The notes below the pieces were generated by a model. That model was not told the origin of the DNA, ran no database searches, and saw nothing but the letters and a program-made list of their open reading frames with translations. A DNA stretch of 64,000 nucleotides. It comes from Deltaproteobacteria bacterium HGW-Deltaproteobacteria-14. Lineage in GTDB: Bacteria > Myxococcota_A > UBA9042 > PHBI01. Location: contig PHBI01000013.1 of the NCBI GenBank assembly GCA_002841945.1, positions 1 to 64,000 of the forward strand, written 5' to 3'. Positions 39,159 to 48,422 of this stretch are shown one piece after another (positions within the stretch are counted from its first letter, which is position 1; each line of letters opens with the position of its first letter). The position numbers were made by a program, and so were the translations under genes.

Positions 39159-42100
39159 ATGCGGAAGTGGAACGGACTCGCCCTGCGGATGGCGCTGCTC
39201 TGCGGCGCCTCCGTCGCGCTCATCGGCGGCGCCACCGCGCTCGCCGCTGCGCCTGCTCCGGGCACCCCTGCGCCGACGGAGCCGGCGCCAGGTGAAGGCA
39301 AGCCGCTCGCCGGCAAAGACGCCTTCAACATGGACAAGTACCAGGACAGCCTCTGGACCCCTGAGAAGCGCAAGACCGAGCAGACCAAGAGCGAGGCTCG
39401 CAAGCGCAAGATCGAGGGGCTGCTGTCGTTGGTCAACGACCCGTCCTACCCGAACAAGGCCGACGCCTACTTCCGCCTCGCCGAGACCCATTGGGAGGAG
39501 GCGAAGTACGAGTACTTCCTGTCGCGCGAGAAGTACGACGTCGCCTACGAGTGCTTCGAGGCGAAGCGCTGCGCCCAGGAGCCGGTCGAGCCGACGGAGG
39601 ACTACAGCACCGCCATCGACTACTACCGCAAGGTCCTGCTCGCCGACCCGAACTACAAGCGCCTCGACCAGGTGACCTACTACCTCGGTCGCGCGGCGAT
39701 CGAGGCCGGCAAGGCCAAGAAGGACCGCCAGCTCGAGAAGGAGGGCGAGAAGTACCTCCAGGACGTCATCCAGAAGTACCCCGAGTCCCCGCGCGTCCCC
39801 GAGAGCCACCTGACCCTCGCGGAGTACTACTTCGACAAGGACTCGCTGTACTACGCGAAGACGAACTACGAGAAGATCATTCAGAACTTCCCGAACCACG
39901 GGATGTTCAACTACGCGCTCTACAAGCTCGGCTGGGTCTACTTCAACCTCGCCGAGTTCGACAAGACCATCGAGACCTTCAAGCGCGTCATCGCGTCCAT
40001 CAAGGGCGGCGGCGGGGGCGGCGTCATCGAGTTCCGCTCGCAGGCGCTCAAGGACCTCATCCAGGCCTACGCCGAGCTCGACAACGGCTGGCAGATGGCC
40101 CGCGACTACTTCATGGGCGAGGTCGGCGAGGAGGACACCTACGTCAAGCTCGACCAGATGGCCTCGCTGCTGGTGACGAAGGACCGCGACGAGGAGGCCA
40201 TCGACCTCTACAACCACCTGATCCAGCACGACAAGAGCGCCCCCAAGGTGGTCGAGTACTACGACGCGCTGCTCGAGGTGCGGCGCAAGATCGGCGACAT
40301 GGGGGAGATCGAGCGCCAGATCGACGAGATCGCCGACGTCTTCGCGCCCAAGGGCTCCTGGCTGACGGCCAACAAGAACAACAAGGAGGCCGTCGACCGC
40401 GCCCACGACATGGTGGCGACCAACCTGTCGTACCTCGCGAACTTCCACCACCGCGAGGCCCAGAAGTGGGACGACAAGCGGCGCAAGGCGGAGGCGGAGG
40501 TCCAGTACGCGGCGGCGGCCAAGTACTACAAGGAGTTCCTCGACCGCTACCCGAACCACGCCGACAGCTACAAGCTGAACTTCTACTTCGCCGAGATCCT
40601 CTTCGACAACATCTCGGACAAGCAGGACCCCGACCACTACCTCAAGGCCGCCGAGCAGTACGAGAAGGTGCTCGAGAAGGACAAGAAGGGTGAGTTCGTC
40701 GAGGACGCGGCGCTGGGCGTGGTCTACGCGATGGAGTCCGAGCTCGACCGCCTCGACGTCCGCAAGAAGGTCGCCGGCGGCGAGGTCAAGGTCGTCAAGC
40801 TCGATCAGGACGTCAAGCGCGAGGAGGAGGAGGAGATCAAGCAGAGCGAGCTGCACCCGCTCGAGAAGCGCATGATCAACGCCGCCGACCGCTACGTCGA
40901 GGTCCTGCGCGACGCGCTCAAGGATCCGGAGTTCGTCAAGAAGTACCCGAACCGGGGTCAGAAGATCCCGAACATGATGTATATCTCCGCGGAGATGTTC
41001 TACTCGCACGGCCAGTTCAAGGAGGCCGTGAGCCGGCTCCAGGTCATCTTCGACCTGTTCCCGAAGGACAAGATGGCGCACTACGCCGTCAACCTCATCA
41101 TCGACGCCTACAAGCGGCTGAAGCGGTGGGAGCAGATCGAGTACTGGGCGCGTGAGCTCATCAAGAAGAAGAATTTCGCGGTCAAGAACAAGGCCGAGCT
41201 CGAGAAGATCATCGCGATCGCCAAGACCGAGCACGCCACGGACCTGACACGGCAGCGCCGCTACGACGAGGCCGTCACGGTCCAAAAAGAGATCGTCGAC
41301 GAGTTCGGCACCAAGAACCGCGAGGTCGCCTCGAAGGCGCTGTTCAACATCGCCGCCATCCACGAGATCGCGCGCCGCTTCCCCGAGGCCGTCGAGGCCT
41401 ACGAGAACGTCATCAAGCGCTACAAGGACATGGAGGTCGCCGTCGAGGCACAGGCCGCCATCGGCATCCTCTACGAGAACCAGACCGAGTTCCTCAAGGC
41501 CGCCGAGGCCTTCGTCGGGATGCAGCAGTTCAAGGCGATGTTCCGCAAGAACCCGAAGGTCGCGCAGCGGGCCGCCGACGCCTACCGCGACGCCGGGGTG
41601 CTCTACGAGGCCCTCGAGCAGTACGACCAGGCCAACGAGGTGTTCGAGGCCTACGTCAAGCTCTACAAGGACCGCCCGGACGTGCCGATGGTGGCCTTCC
41701 AGGCCGGTCGCGTCCTCGAGGAGAAGAACACCCCCGAGTCGCACTACGAGGCCGCCAAGCACTACGAGGGGCTGAGCCGCTCGTCCTTCGCCCGCAAGGA
41801 CGACGAGTACAAGCTGCGCACCCTGGCCGCCTCCGGGATGGCCTACAAGACCGCGGACAAGGTCAAGCACCGCCGCAAGGTGGAGAAGCTGCTCAAGGAC
41901 GCGGTCAAGCAGTGGGGCAAGTTCCAGAAGGCGGCCGAGAAGGAGGGCCTCGAGGTCCCCAAGGTCGACCCGGCGACGAAGTTCTACGCCGCGAGCGCGC
42001 AGCTCGAGCTCGCCGAGTACAAGTACGACGACTACGCCAAGCTGAAGATCGACGCGGTCAACAACCGGGGCGACTTCGACATGCAGAAGCTCGGCAAGAC

Positions 42101-42647
42101 GCTGAAGGCCAAGGCCGAGGCCCTCGTCGTCGCCAAGAAGGCGTTCGAGGAGGTGCTGGCGTACAAGGACAAGGGCATGGCCGCCGCCGCCGCGTTCCGG
42201 ATGGGGCAGGTCCTCTACGAGTTCGCGCAGAACCTGTTCGACGCCCCCGCCCCGCCGAGCCTGTCGCCGGAGGAGGTCGAGGAGTACCAGTTCGCCCTGC
42301 AGGACACCGCCGCTCCCATCCAGGAGCAGGCTCTCGCCGCGTTCACCGCTGCGCTGCGGCAGGCCGTTCATGACGGCGTCTACAACAAGTGGTCGCGCCT
42401 GTCGGCCATCTACGCCGCCAAGGTGAACAAGGACGAGTTCCCGATCGCCGAGTTCAGCGTCCAGCCGGACAAGACCCGCGACACCCTGCAGTCGACGAGC
42501 TTCATCAAGGCGGCTCGTCGCGGCTCGATCGTGGTCGACTATCTGCGCCAGACCGCTACCGACAAGGCCGAGAAGACCGACGGCGGCGAGGGCACCGAGG
42601 GTTCGGACGACGCCACGACCGACGACAAGAAGGAGGACTCCAAGTGA
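39159..42647 (+). CDS. Large exported TPR protein (GltD/AgnA-like architecture)
   Basis: Signal peptide MRKWNGLALRMALLCGASVALIGGATALAAA; many TPR units (YYRKVLLADPNYKRLDQVTYYLGRAAIEAG, ALYKLGWVYFNLAEFDKTIETFKRVI). Confidence 0.75.
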   Translation: MRKWNGLALRMALLCGASVALIGGATALAAAPAPGTPAPTEPAPGEGKPLAGKDAFNMDKYQDSLWTPEKRKTEQTKSEARKRKIEGLLSLVNDPSYPNKADAYFRLAETHWEEAKYEYFLSREKYDVAYECFEAKRCAQEPVEPTEDYSTAIDYYRKVLLADPNYKRLDQVTYYLGRAAIEAGKAKKDRQLEKEGEKYLQDVIQKYPESPRVPESHLTLAEYYFDKDSLYYAKTNYEKIIQNFPNHGMFNYALYKLGWVYFNLAEFDKTIETFKRVIASIKGGGGGGVIEFRSQALKDLIQAYAELDNGWQMARDYFMGEVGEEDTYVKLDQMASLLVTKDRDEEAIDLYNHLIQHDKSAPKVVEYYDALLEVRRKIGDMGEIERQIDEIADVFAPKGSWLTANKNNKEAVDRAHDMVATNLSYLANFHHREAQKWDDKRRKAEAEVQYAAAAKYYKEFLDRYPNHADSYKLNFYFAEILFDNISDKQDPDHYLKAAEQYEKVLEKDKKGEFVEDAALGVVYAMESELDRLDVRKKVAGGEVKVVKLDQDVKREEEEEIKQSELHPLEKRMINAADRYVEVLRDALKDPEFVKKYPNRGQKIPNMMYISAEMFYSHGQFKEAVSRLQVIFDLFPKDKMAHYAVNLIIDAYKRLKRWEQIEYWARELIKKKNFAVKNKAELEKIIAIAKTEHATDLTRQRRYDEAVTVQKEIVDEFGTKNREVASKALFNIAAIHEIARRFPEAVEAYENVIKRYKDMEVAVEAQAAIGILYENQTEFLKAAEAFVGMQQFKAMFRKNPKVAQRAADAYRDAGVLYEALEQYDQANEVFEAYVKLYKDRPDVPMVAFQAGRVLEEKNTPESHYEAAKHYEGLSRSSFARKDDEYKLRTLAASGMAYKTADKVKHRRKVEKLLKDAVKQWGKFQKAAEKEGLEVPKVDPATKFYAASAQLELAEYKYDDYAKLKIDAVNNRGDFDMQKLGKTLKAKAEALVVAKKAFEEVLAYKDKGMAAAAAFRMGQVLYEFAQNLFDAPAPPSLSPEEVEEYQFALQDTAAPIQEQALAAFTAALRQAVHDGVYNKWSRLSAIYAAKVNKDEFPIAEFSVQPDKTRDTLQSTSFIKAARRGSIVVDYLRQTATDKAEKTDGGEGTEGSDDATTDDKKEDSK

Positions 42648-44065
42648 GGCGCTTCAGCACCCTCATCCTGGCTCTCAGCGTCGCGGTCGGCGCGACCGCC
42701 TGCGGCTCATCCACCTCGGCGACCGGGGGCGGCGGAGACCGCGCCCAGGCGTCCGGGGACGACCCCGAGGGGACCACCGGGACCGACCCGAGCGGCGACC
42801 CCCGCCACAAGCTCGACGACTCCGACTTCACCAAGCGGACCATCGAGGACGTCAAGGCCCCGGTGTACCTCGAGGACATCGATCACGCAGCGCAGGACGA
42901 CTTCCGCGACGGCGTGAAGATCATCGCCTCGGAGTCCCCGGACTACAAGAAGGCCCTCACGAAGTTCAAGTCCGCCGCCGAGAAGGACGCGACCTTCCTC
43001 GAGGCGTTCTTCAACTGGGGCATGGTCCTCGAGCGCACTGGACACGGCGACGAGGCGCTCCACATCTACCAGAAGGCCCTCGAGAAGAACCCCGGCGACG
43101 CGTCGGCCCAGGCCTACATCGCCAAGATCTACCTCGCGAAGGCCCGCGAAGCCCACTACAAGGGGCTCAAGGCCGAGGAGCAGCAGTGGCTCGCCAAGTC
43201 CAAGGTGCTGCTCGACGATCTCCTCGCCAAGGAGGGTGAGAACGTCGCGGTGAACAACGCGATGGCGCTCTACTACCTGTTCCAGGAGGACCTCGACACC
43301 GCCGAGCGGTACGTCAAAGAGGTCCTCTACATCCAGCCGTCCAACGTGACGGGGCTGAACACCCGCGGGTTGATCAACCTCAAGCGCGGTAAGTTCATGA
43401 TCGCGCGCTGGATCTTCGAGAACAAGGTGCTCAAGGAGGACCCGACCTCCACCGAGGCGCTCACCAACCTCGGCTACACCTACATCAAGCTCGACCAGCG
43501 GCCGCTCGCGATGCGCTTCTTCAAGCAGGCGCTCGAGTCCGACCCGGAGAACATGGCCGTGCGCATGGACATCGCGGCGATGCTCCTCGAGCACCTCGAC
43601 TACCGGAGCGCTCTCGACCACTACGAGAAGGTGCTCGAGGCCCAGCCGACCAACCTCGAGGCGAAGATCGGGCGCTGTGACGCCCTCTATGGCCTCGGCG
43701 GGACCGCCGAGGACAAGAAGGCGCAGTACGAGACCGCCATCCAGTGCTACGTGGCCTACATCAAAGAGGCCCCGGAGCGCGCCGACCTCTACAAGCGCAT
43801 CGCCGACACCTACCAGAACAAGCTCCAGGACTACGAGAAGACGATCGAGTACCTGACGCTGTACGGCAAGCACGGCAAGCTCACGGCGGCCGACGCCGAC
43901 AAGAACGACAAGACCATCAAGACCCTCAAGGACATCATCGCGTCCGGTGGGTTCAAGATGGACCTGCCCGAGGAGACCCCTCCAGACGGCGAGGCGCCGC
44001 CGGACGGCATGGCTCCCGACGGCGAGACCCCGCCCGAGGGCGGCGAGACCCCGCCGGCGGAGTAA
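42644..44065 (+). CDS. TPR lipoprotein (GltE/AglT-like architecture)
   Basis: GTG overlaps previous stop (GTGA); LILALSVAVGATAC lipobox; TPRs AFFNWGMVLERTGHGDEALHIYQKALEKNPGDASA. Confidence 0.75.
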   Translation: MRRFSTLILALSVAVGATACGSSTSATGGGGDRAQASGDDPEGTTGTDPSGDPRHKLDDSDFTKRTIEDVKAPVYLEDIDHAAQDDFRDGVKIIASESPDYKKALTKFKSAAEKDATFLEAFFNWGMVLERTGHGDEALHIYQKALEKNPGDASAQAYIAKIYLAKAREAHYKGLKAEEQQWLAKSKVLLDDLLAKEGENVAVNNAMALYYLFQEDLDTAERYVKEVLYIQPSNVTGLNTRGLINLKRGKFMIARWIFENKVLKEDPTSTEALTNLGYTYIKLDQRPLAMRFFKQALESDPENMAVRMDIAAMLLEHLDYRSALDHYEKVLEAQPTNLEAKIGRCDALYGLGGTAEDKKAQYETAIQCYVAYIKEAPERADLYKRIADTYQNKLQDYEKTIEYLTLYGKHGKLTAADADKNDKTIKTLKDIIASGGFKMDLPEETPPDGEAPPDGMAPDGETPPEGGETPPAE

Positions 44066-44152
44066 GGGAGCGCGCCCTGGCGTTCACTCCCTTGACCTCC
44101 CCGAGCCCGATCGGCATCGTTGTACCGCGCAGACGCTAAGGAGACTGTCCCC

Positions 44153-44410
44153 ATGAAGAAGCTGCTACTGGTCGTCACCCTGGGCGTTTCGCTGGCGTCG
44201 TTCTCGTCCTACTCGACGAGCTCGTTCGCGGCGGAGCCGAAGAGCAAGTTCTACGACTTCTCCGACCAGCTCATCGACGGTGAGATCCGTAAACCCACGA
44301 CCCTGTACTCGAACGTGCGCCAGGCCGCGAAGTTCACGCGCATGCTGAGCCTCAAGAAGGAGCTGCTGCCGCTCATCTTCCAGGCCCGCAAGGAGCGCGT
44401 CTTCAAGTAG
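44153..44410 (+). CDS. Small exported protein, last gene of the Glt-like cluster
   Basis: 85 aa; MKKLLLVVTLGVSLASFSSYSTSSFAA signal peptide; good Shine-Dalgarno (aaggaga). Confidence 0.7.
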   Translation: MKKLLLVVTLGVSLASFSSYSTSSFAAEPKSKFYDFSDQLIDGEIRKPTTLYSNVRQAAKFTRMLSLKKELLPLIFQARKERVFK

Positions 44411-44439
44411 TCGGCTCGACCGACGGACACGTCCCAGCG

Positions 44440-44470
44440 AAGAGGCGCCACCCTGCGGTCGGCGCCTCTT
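44440..44470 (+). terminator. Hairpin terminator after the Glt-like cluster
   Basis: aagaggcgcc-N11-ggcgcctctt. Confidence 0.65.
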
Positions 44471-44570
44471 GGCGTCTCTGGCGCCCCCGATCCGGAGGCC
44501 GCTGATCCACGAGCGGCCGGTCGCGGCGCCCCGGGGGATCGTCAGATCCAGGCGCCGCACAGGTTTTCAG

Positions 44571-44609
44571 TGAACAGATGTTGCCTGCTGGTGCGTTCAG
44601 CCCCATCCT
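44571..44609 (+). promoter_or_regulatory. Candidate LexA-regulated promoter of the mrfA-like gene
   Basis: TGAACAgatgTTGCCT-N17-CATCCT with GTTCAG inside the spacer; same half-site arrangement as the lexA promoter. Confidence 0.5.
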
Positions 44610-44616
44610 GCACCCC

Positions 44617-47025
44617 ATGCTGTTTCCACGCCCCGACCTCGACGACGTCATCCGCGGCCTCGCCGCCGGGCGCCTCCTCTCTGGGGACGTCACCGCCCAC
44701 CACGTCCGGCTGCCGCGCGACGCCGACTACGCTGACTTCCCAGACGACCTCGATCCTCGCCTGCTGAACGCCCTCGCGGCCCGCGGGATCACCCGCCCCT
44801 ACACCCACCAGGCGCGAGCGTTCGAGGCGGTGCGGAGCGGCTCGCACGTCGTGCTGACGACCCCGACCGCGTCGGGCAAGACGCTCTGCTACAACCTCCC
44901 GGTCCTCGATCGCATCCTCAAGGAGCCGGACACCCGCGCGCTCTACGTCTTCCCGACGAAGGCCCTGGCCCAAGACCAGTACAACGGGCTCAAGCGGCTC
45001 ATCGACGCCGCGGGCGCGGACATCTCGACCTACACCTTCGACGGCGACACGCCCAACGACGCCCGCCGCGCGGTGCGTGAGCACGGGCACGTCGTCATCA
45101 CCAACCCCGACATGCTGCACAGCGGGGTGCTGCCGCAGCACACGAAGTGGCTCAAGCTCTTCGAGAACCTCCGCTACGTGGTCATCGACGAGCTCCACTC
45201 CTACCGCGGGATCTTCGGCAGCCACATCGCGCACCTCCTGCGGCGCCTCAAGCGGATCTGTCAGTTCCACGGCAGCGATCCGCAGTTCATCACCTGCTCG
45301 GCGACCATCCACAACCCAGACGAGCTCGCCCGCAGCCTCGTCGGTGAGGGTGAGCGGGGCTTCGAGCTGCTGAGCGAGTCCGGCGCGCCGCGGGGCGAGC
45401 ACCACGTCGTGACCTACAACCCGCCGGTGGTGAACGCGCAGCTCGGGATCCGCAAGGGCGCCGTGCGGGCGGCCTACGAGGTCGCGCGCGCGCTGGTCGA
45501 GGCCGGGGTCACCACCATCGTCTTCGCCGGCAGCCGCCTCCACGTCGAGCTCATCCTCAAGTACATGCGCGAGGCCCTGGTCCGGGCGAACCTGCCGCCA
45601 GAGCTGGTGCAGGGCTACCGCGGGGGCTACCTGCCGAACCACCGCCGACGCATCGAGGCGGGGCTCCGCGCGGGCACCATCCGCTGCGTGGTCGCGACCA
45701 ACGCGCTCGAGGCGGGCGTCGACATCGGGAGCCTCGACGCCTCTGTGCTGTGCGGTTTCCCGGGATCCATCGCCAGCTTCTGGCAGCAGAGCGGCCGCGC
45801 CGGGCGACGCAACGGAAAATCCCTGACCGTGATGGTCGCGGGCTCGTCCTCCATCGACCAGTACCTCGTCAACCACCCCGACGTGCTCCTCGGCGCCTCC
45901 CCCGAGCACGCCCGCATCAACCCGCGAAACCTCTTCGTCCTCGTCGACCACGCCAAGTGCGCGGCCTTCGAGCTGCCCTTCGAGCCCGACGAGACCTTCG
46001 GCGTCCTCGACGCCGGCGAGACCCGCGAGGTCCTCGAGTACCTCGAGAGCCACGGGGTCCTCAACGAGAGCGCGGGGCGCTTCCACTGGATGGAGCGGGT
46101 CTTTCCGGCCCATCACGTGAACCTGCGCGGGGTCCCCGAGGAGAACTTCATCGTCATCGAGCTCGACCACGACAAGGTGATCGCCGAGGTCGACTTCCGC
46201 AGCACCCACACGACGCTGCACGAGCACGCCATCTACCACGTCGACGGGCGCCAGTATCAGGTCGAGCGCCTCGACTACGACGACCACAAGGCCTACGTCC
46301 GCCGGGTCGACCCCGACTACTACACGACGGCCCAGACCTACAGCCAGGTGGCCGTCCTCGACGAGGCGGCGGTCGACGAGTACGGCCCCCTCGCTGTCTC
46401 CCACGGCGAGGTCCTCGTCACCCGCAAGTTCGTCGGCTTCAAGAAGATCCGCTTCCACACCAACGAGACCATCGGCTACGGCGAGATCCACCTACCCGAC
46501 CTCGAGATGCACACGACCGCGTGCTGGTTCGACGTCCCCGAGGTCATCATGGCCGCCCTCCCCTGCGACCGCGAGGCGCTGATCGACGGCCTCAAGGGCC
46601 TCTCCCACGCCCTCGAGACGACGGCCTGCGTGACCCTGATGTGCGCCGAGCGCGACATCGGGCGCGCCGTCGGCGACTCCAGCGCGGGGGCCACCCCGGC
46701 CCGGGGACCTAGCGGGGCACGGCAGCTCGATCCGACGGTCTACCTCTACGACATGATGCCCGGCGGCGTGGGGCTCGCCTCGGAGCTGCACAAGCGCTTC
46801 GCCGAGATCCTCGGCCGCGCGCTGGAGCTGGTCCGCGACTGCCCGTGCCCCAGCGGCTGCCCCGCGTGCCTTGGGCCGATGCCGCACTACGACCAGCGCT
46901 CGCGCCTGGCCGCGCTGACGTTGGGGGAGGCGCTGGCGCGGATCCTCGCCCACGACGCGCCGCTCGCCGTGACGCCCCTGCCGTCCGCGTCGCGTCCCGC
47001 TGCGGCGCCCGCGAGCGCACCGTGA
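44617..47025 (+). CDS. mrfA: MrfA/YprA-like DEAD/DEAH helicase with C-terminal DUF1998 Cys module
   Basis: TTPTASGKTLCYN, DELHSYRG, CSATIHNP, QQSGRAGRR; CVTLMCAER..CPCPSGCPACLGP four-Cys C-terminal cluster; followed by a YprB-like exonuclease. An alternative in-frame ATG lies at 44578. Confidence 0.85.
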   Translation: MLFPRPDLDDVIRGLAAGRLLSGDVTAHHVRLPRDADYADFPDDLDPRLLNALAARGITRPYTHQARAFEAVRSGSHVVLTTPTASGKTLCYNLPVLDRILKEPDTRALYVFPTKALAQDQYNGLKRLIDAAGADISTYTFDGDTPNDARRAVREHGHVVITNPDMLHSGVLPQHTKWLKLFENLRYVVIDELHSYRGIFGSHIAHLLRRLKRICQFHGSDPQFITCSATIHNPDELARSLVGEGERGFELLSESGAPRGEHHVVTYNPPVVNAQLGIRKGAVRAAYEVARALVEAGVTTIVFAGSRLHVELILKYMREALVRANLPPELVQGYRGGYLPNHRRRIEAGLRAGTIRCVVATNALEAGVDIGSLDASVLCGFPGSIASFWQQSGRAGRRNGKSLTVMVAGSSSIDQYLVNHPDVLLGASPEHARINPRNLFVLVDHAKCAAFELPFEPDETFGVLDAGETREVLEYLESHGVLNESAGRFHWMERVFPAHHVNLRGVPEENFIVIELDHDKVIAEVDFRSTHTTLHEHAIYHVDGRQYQVERLDYDDHKAYVRRVDPDYYTTAQTYSQVAVLDEAAVDEYGPLAVSHGEVLVTRKFVGFKKIRFHTNETIGYGEIHLPDLEMHTTACWFDVPEVIMAALPCDREALIDGLKGLSHALETTACVTLMCAERDIGRAVGDSSAGATPARGPSGARQLDPTVYLYDMMPGGVGLASELHKRFAEILGRALELVRDCPCPSGCPACLGPMPHYDQRSRLAALTLGEALARILAHDAPLAVTPLPSASRPAAAPASAP

Positions 47026-47041
47026 CGGCGCCCAGAGGGCG

Positions 47042-48370
47042 ATGATGGGCCTCCTCGGGGCACGGCTGCGCCGCACGCTCGGGGAGGCGCCGAGCTCCCC
47101 GGCGGCTCCGCCGGCGCCTCCCGCGCGCCGCCTCGAGTCGCAGCTCGCGGGATATGACCGCGCTCAGGCGCGCATGACCCGCTGGATCGAGCCTCCGACG
47201 GAGCCCCCGGCGCCGCTCGAGTCCGTCTTGCCCGGCGCCGTGTGGGAGACGGACGCGGGTCCCGTCTGGGTCGTGGAGCGGCGCTACCCGCTGGCGGCGC
47301 GCCACGGGGATCGGGTCGTCGGGGATCTGTTCGAGCGCGACTGCGGTCACCTCGAGCGGGTGGTCGGCGACACCCGGCTGACCGCGTTCAACGGTGACGA
47401 GGCGCTGTTTCTCGACATCGAGGCGACGGGCCTCGATCACGGCGCCGGGACCGTCGCCTTCCTCATCGGGCTGGGGTTCCGCGACGGCGACGAGGTCGTG
47501 GTGCGCCAGCTCTGCCTGCGGAGCCCCGGCGAGGAGCGCGCGCTGCTGATGGTGCTCCAGGAGCACCTCGAGCGCTTCCCCTACCTCGTGAGCTTCAACG
47601 GCAAGAGCTACGACCTCACCGTCCTGCAGAACCGCCTGGTGATGCAGCGGCTCTACTCCAAGGCCCGCTCCGAGCTGAAGCTCCGCCCGCACCTCGATCT
47701 GCTGCACCTCTCGAAGAACCTCTACCGGGGGATCTGGGCGGACACGCGGCTGCAGACCCTCGAGGCGAACGTCCTCGGCCTGCACCGTGAGGACGACATC
47801 CCGGGGCACCTGGTGCCGACCTGCTGGTTCGCCTGGCTGCGCTACGCCCGCCCGGAGCCCCTCGCCGCGGTGGCGCGCCACAACCTCGACGACGTCCTGT
47901 CGATGGTGACCCTCGCCGACCTGCTGGTTGTAGACGCGATCCCGGCCCCGACGGGGGCGCGCGCCCCCGTCGTGTCGCTGAACCTGGCCCGAGTGCTCTA
48001 CCGGCGCGGGTCTTTTGCGCATGCACAAGCGGTCGCCGACGCGATCGATAAATCAACTATGGCGCCGGATGAGCTAGCGATGCTGCATCGCGTCATGGCG
48101 GACACCGCCCGCCGCCTCGGAGCCGAGGGCGAGCGCGCCGGTGCCCTCGCGGCGCTCGTGGCGCTCGTGCCCGGAGACGACGGCGCTCGGCGCGAGCTCA
48201 CCACGGTCCTGTCTCGCCTGGGCCGGCACGCGCAGGCCCTGGTTCACGCCGACGAGCTCGACCGCCGCGGCGCCGGCGCGGCGCCGCCGGTGCGCCGGCT
48301 CATCGAGCGCGTGCGGCGGCGCGCCCCGCCCGCGGCCGTCGGGCCTACGGCGAGCGCTGTCGTAGGGTAG
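47042..48370 (+). CDS. mrfB: MrfB/YprB-like RNase H-fold (DEDD) exonuclease
   Basis: FLDIEATGLDHGAGTVAFLIGLG, YLVSFNGKSYDLTVLQNR, HNLDDVLSMVTLADLL; TPR-like C-terminal segment. Confidence 0.85.
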   Translation: MMGLLGARLRRTLGEAPSSPAAPPAPPARRLESQLAGYDRAQARMTRWIEPPTEPPAPLESVLPGAVWETDAGPVWVVERRYPLAARHGDRVVGDLFERDCGHLERVVGDTRLTAFNGDEALFLDIEATGLDHGAGTVAFLIGLGFRDGDEVVVRQLCLRSPGEERALLMVLQEHLERFPYLVSFNGKSYDLTVLQNRLVMQRLYSKARSELKLRPHLDLLHLSKNLYRGIWADTRLQTLEANVLGLHREDDIPGHLVPTCWFAWLRYARPEPLAAVARHNLDDVLSMVTLADLLVVDAIPAPTGARAPVVSLNLARVLYRRGSFAHAQAVADAIDKSTMAPDELAMLHRVMADTARRLGAEGERAGALAALVALVPGDDGARRELTTVLSRLGRHAQALVHADELDRRGAGAAPPVRRLIERVRRRAPPAAVGPTASAVVG

Positions 48371-48422
48371 CCGGCCGGGCGGGCGATTGCCCGTCCTCGG
48401 GGTGGGTCGTAGAGTACGCCCC

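Noticed and set aside
44578-44616. ATG at 44578 as the start of the mrfA-like gene
   Set aside because: It would place the predicted promoter and LexA-like site inside the coding region; the first 13 aa lack conservation-like character. Kept only as an alternative start.
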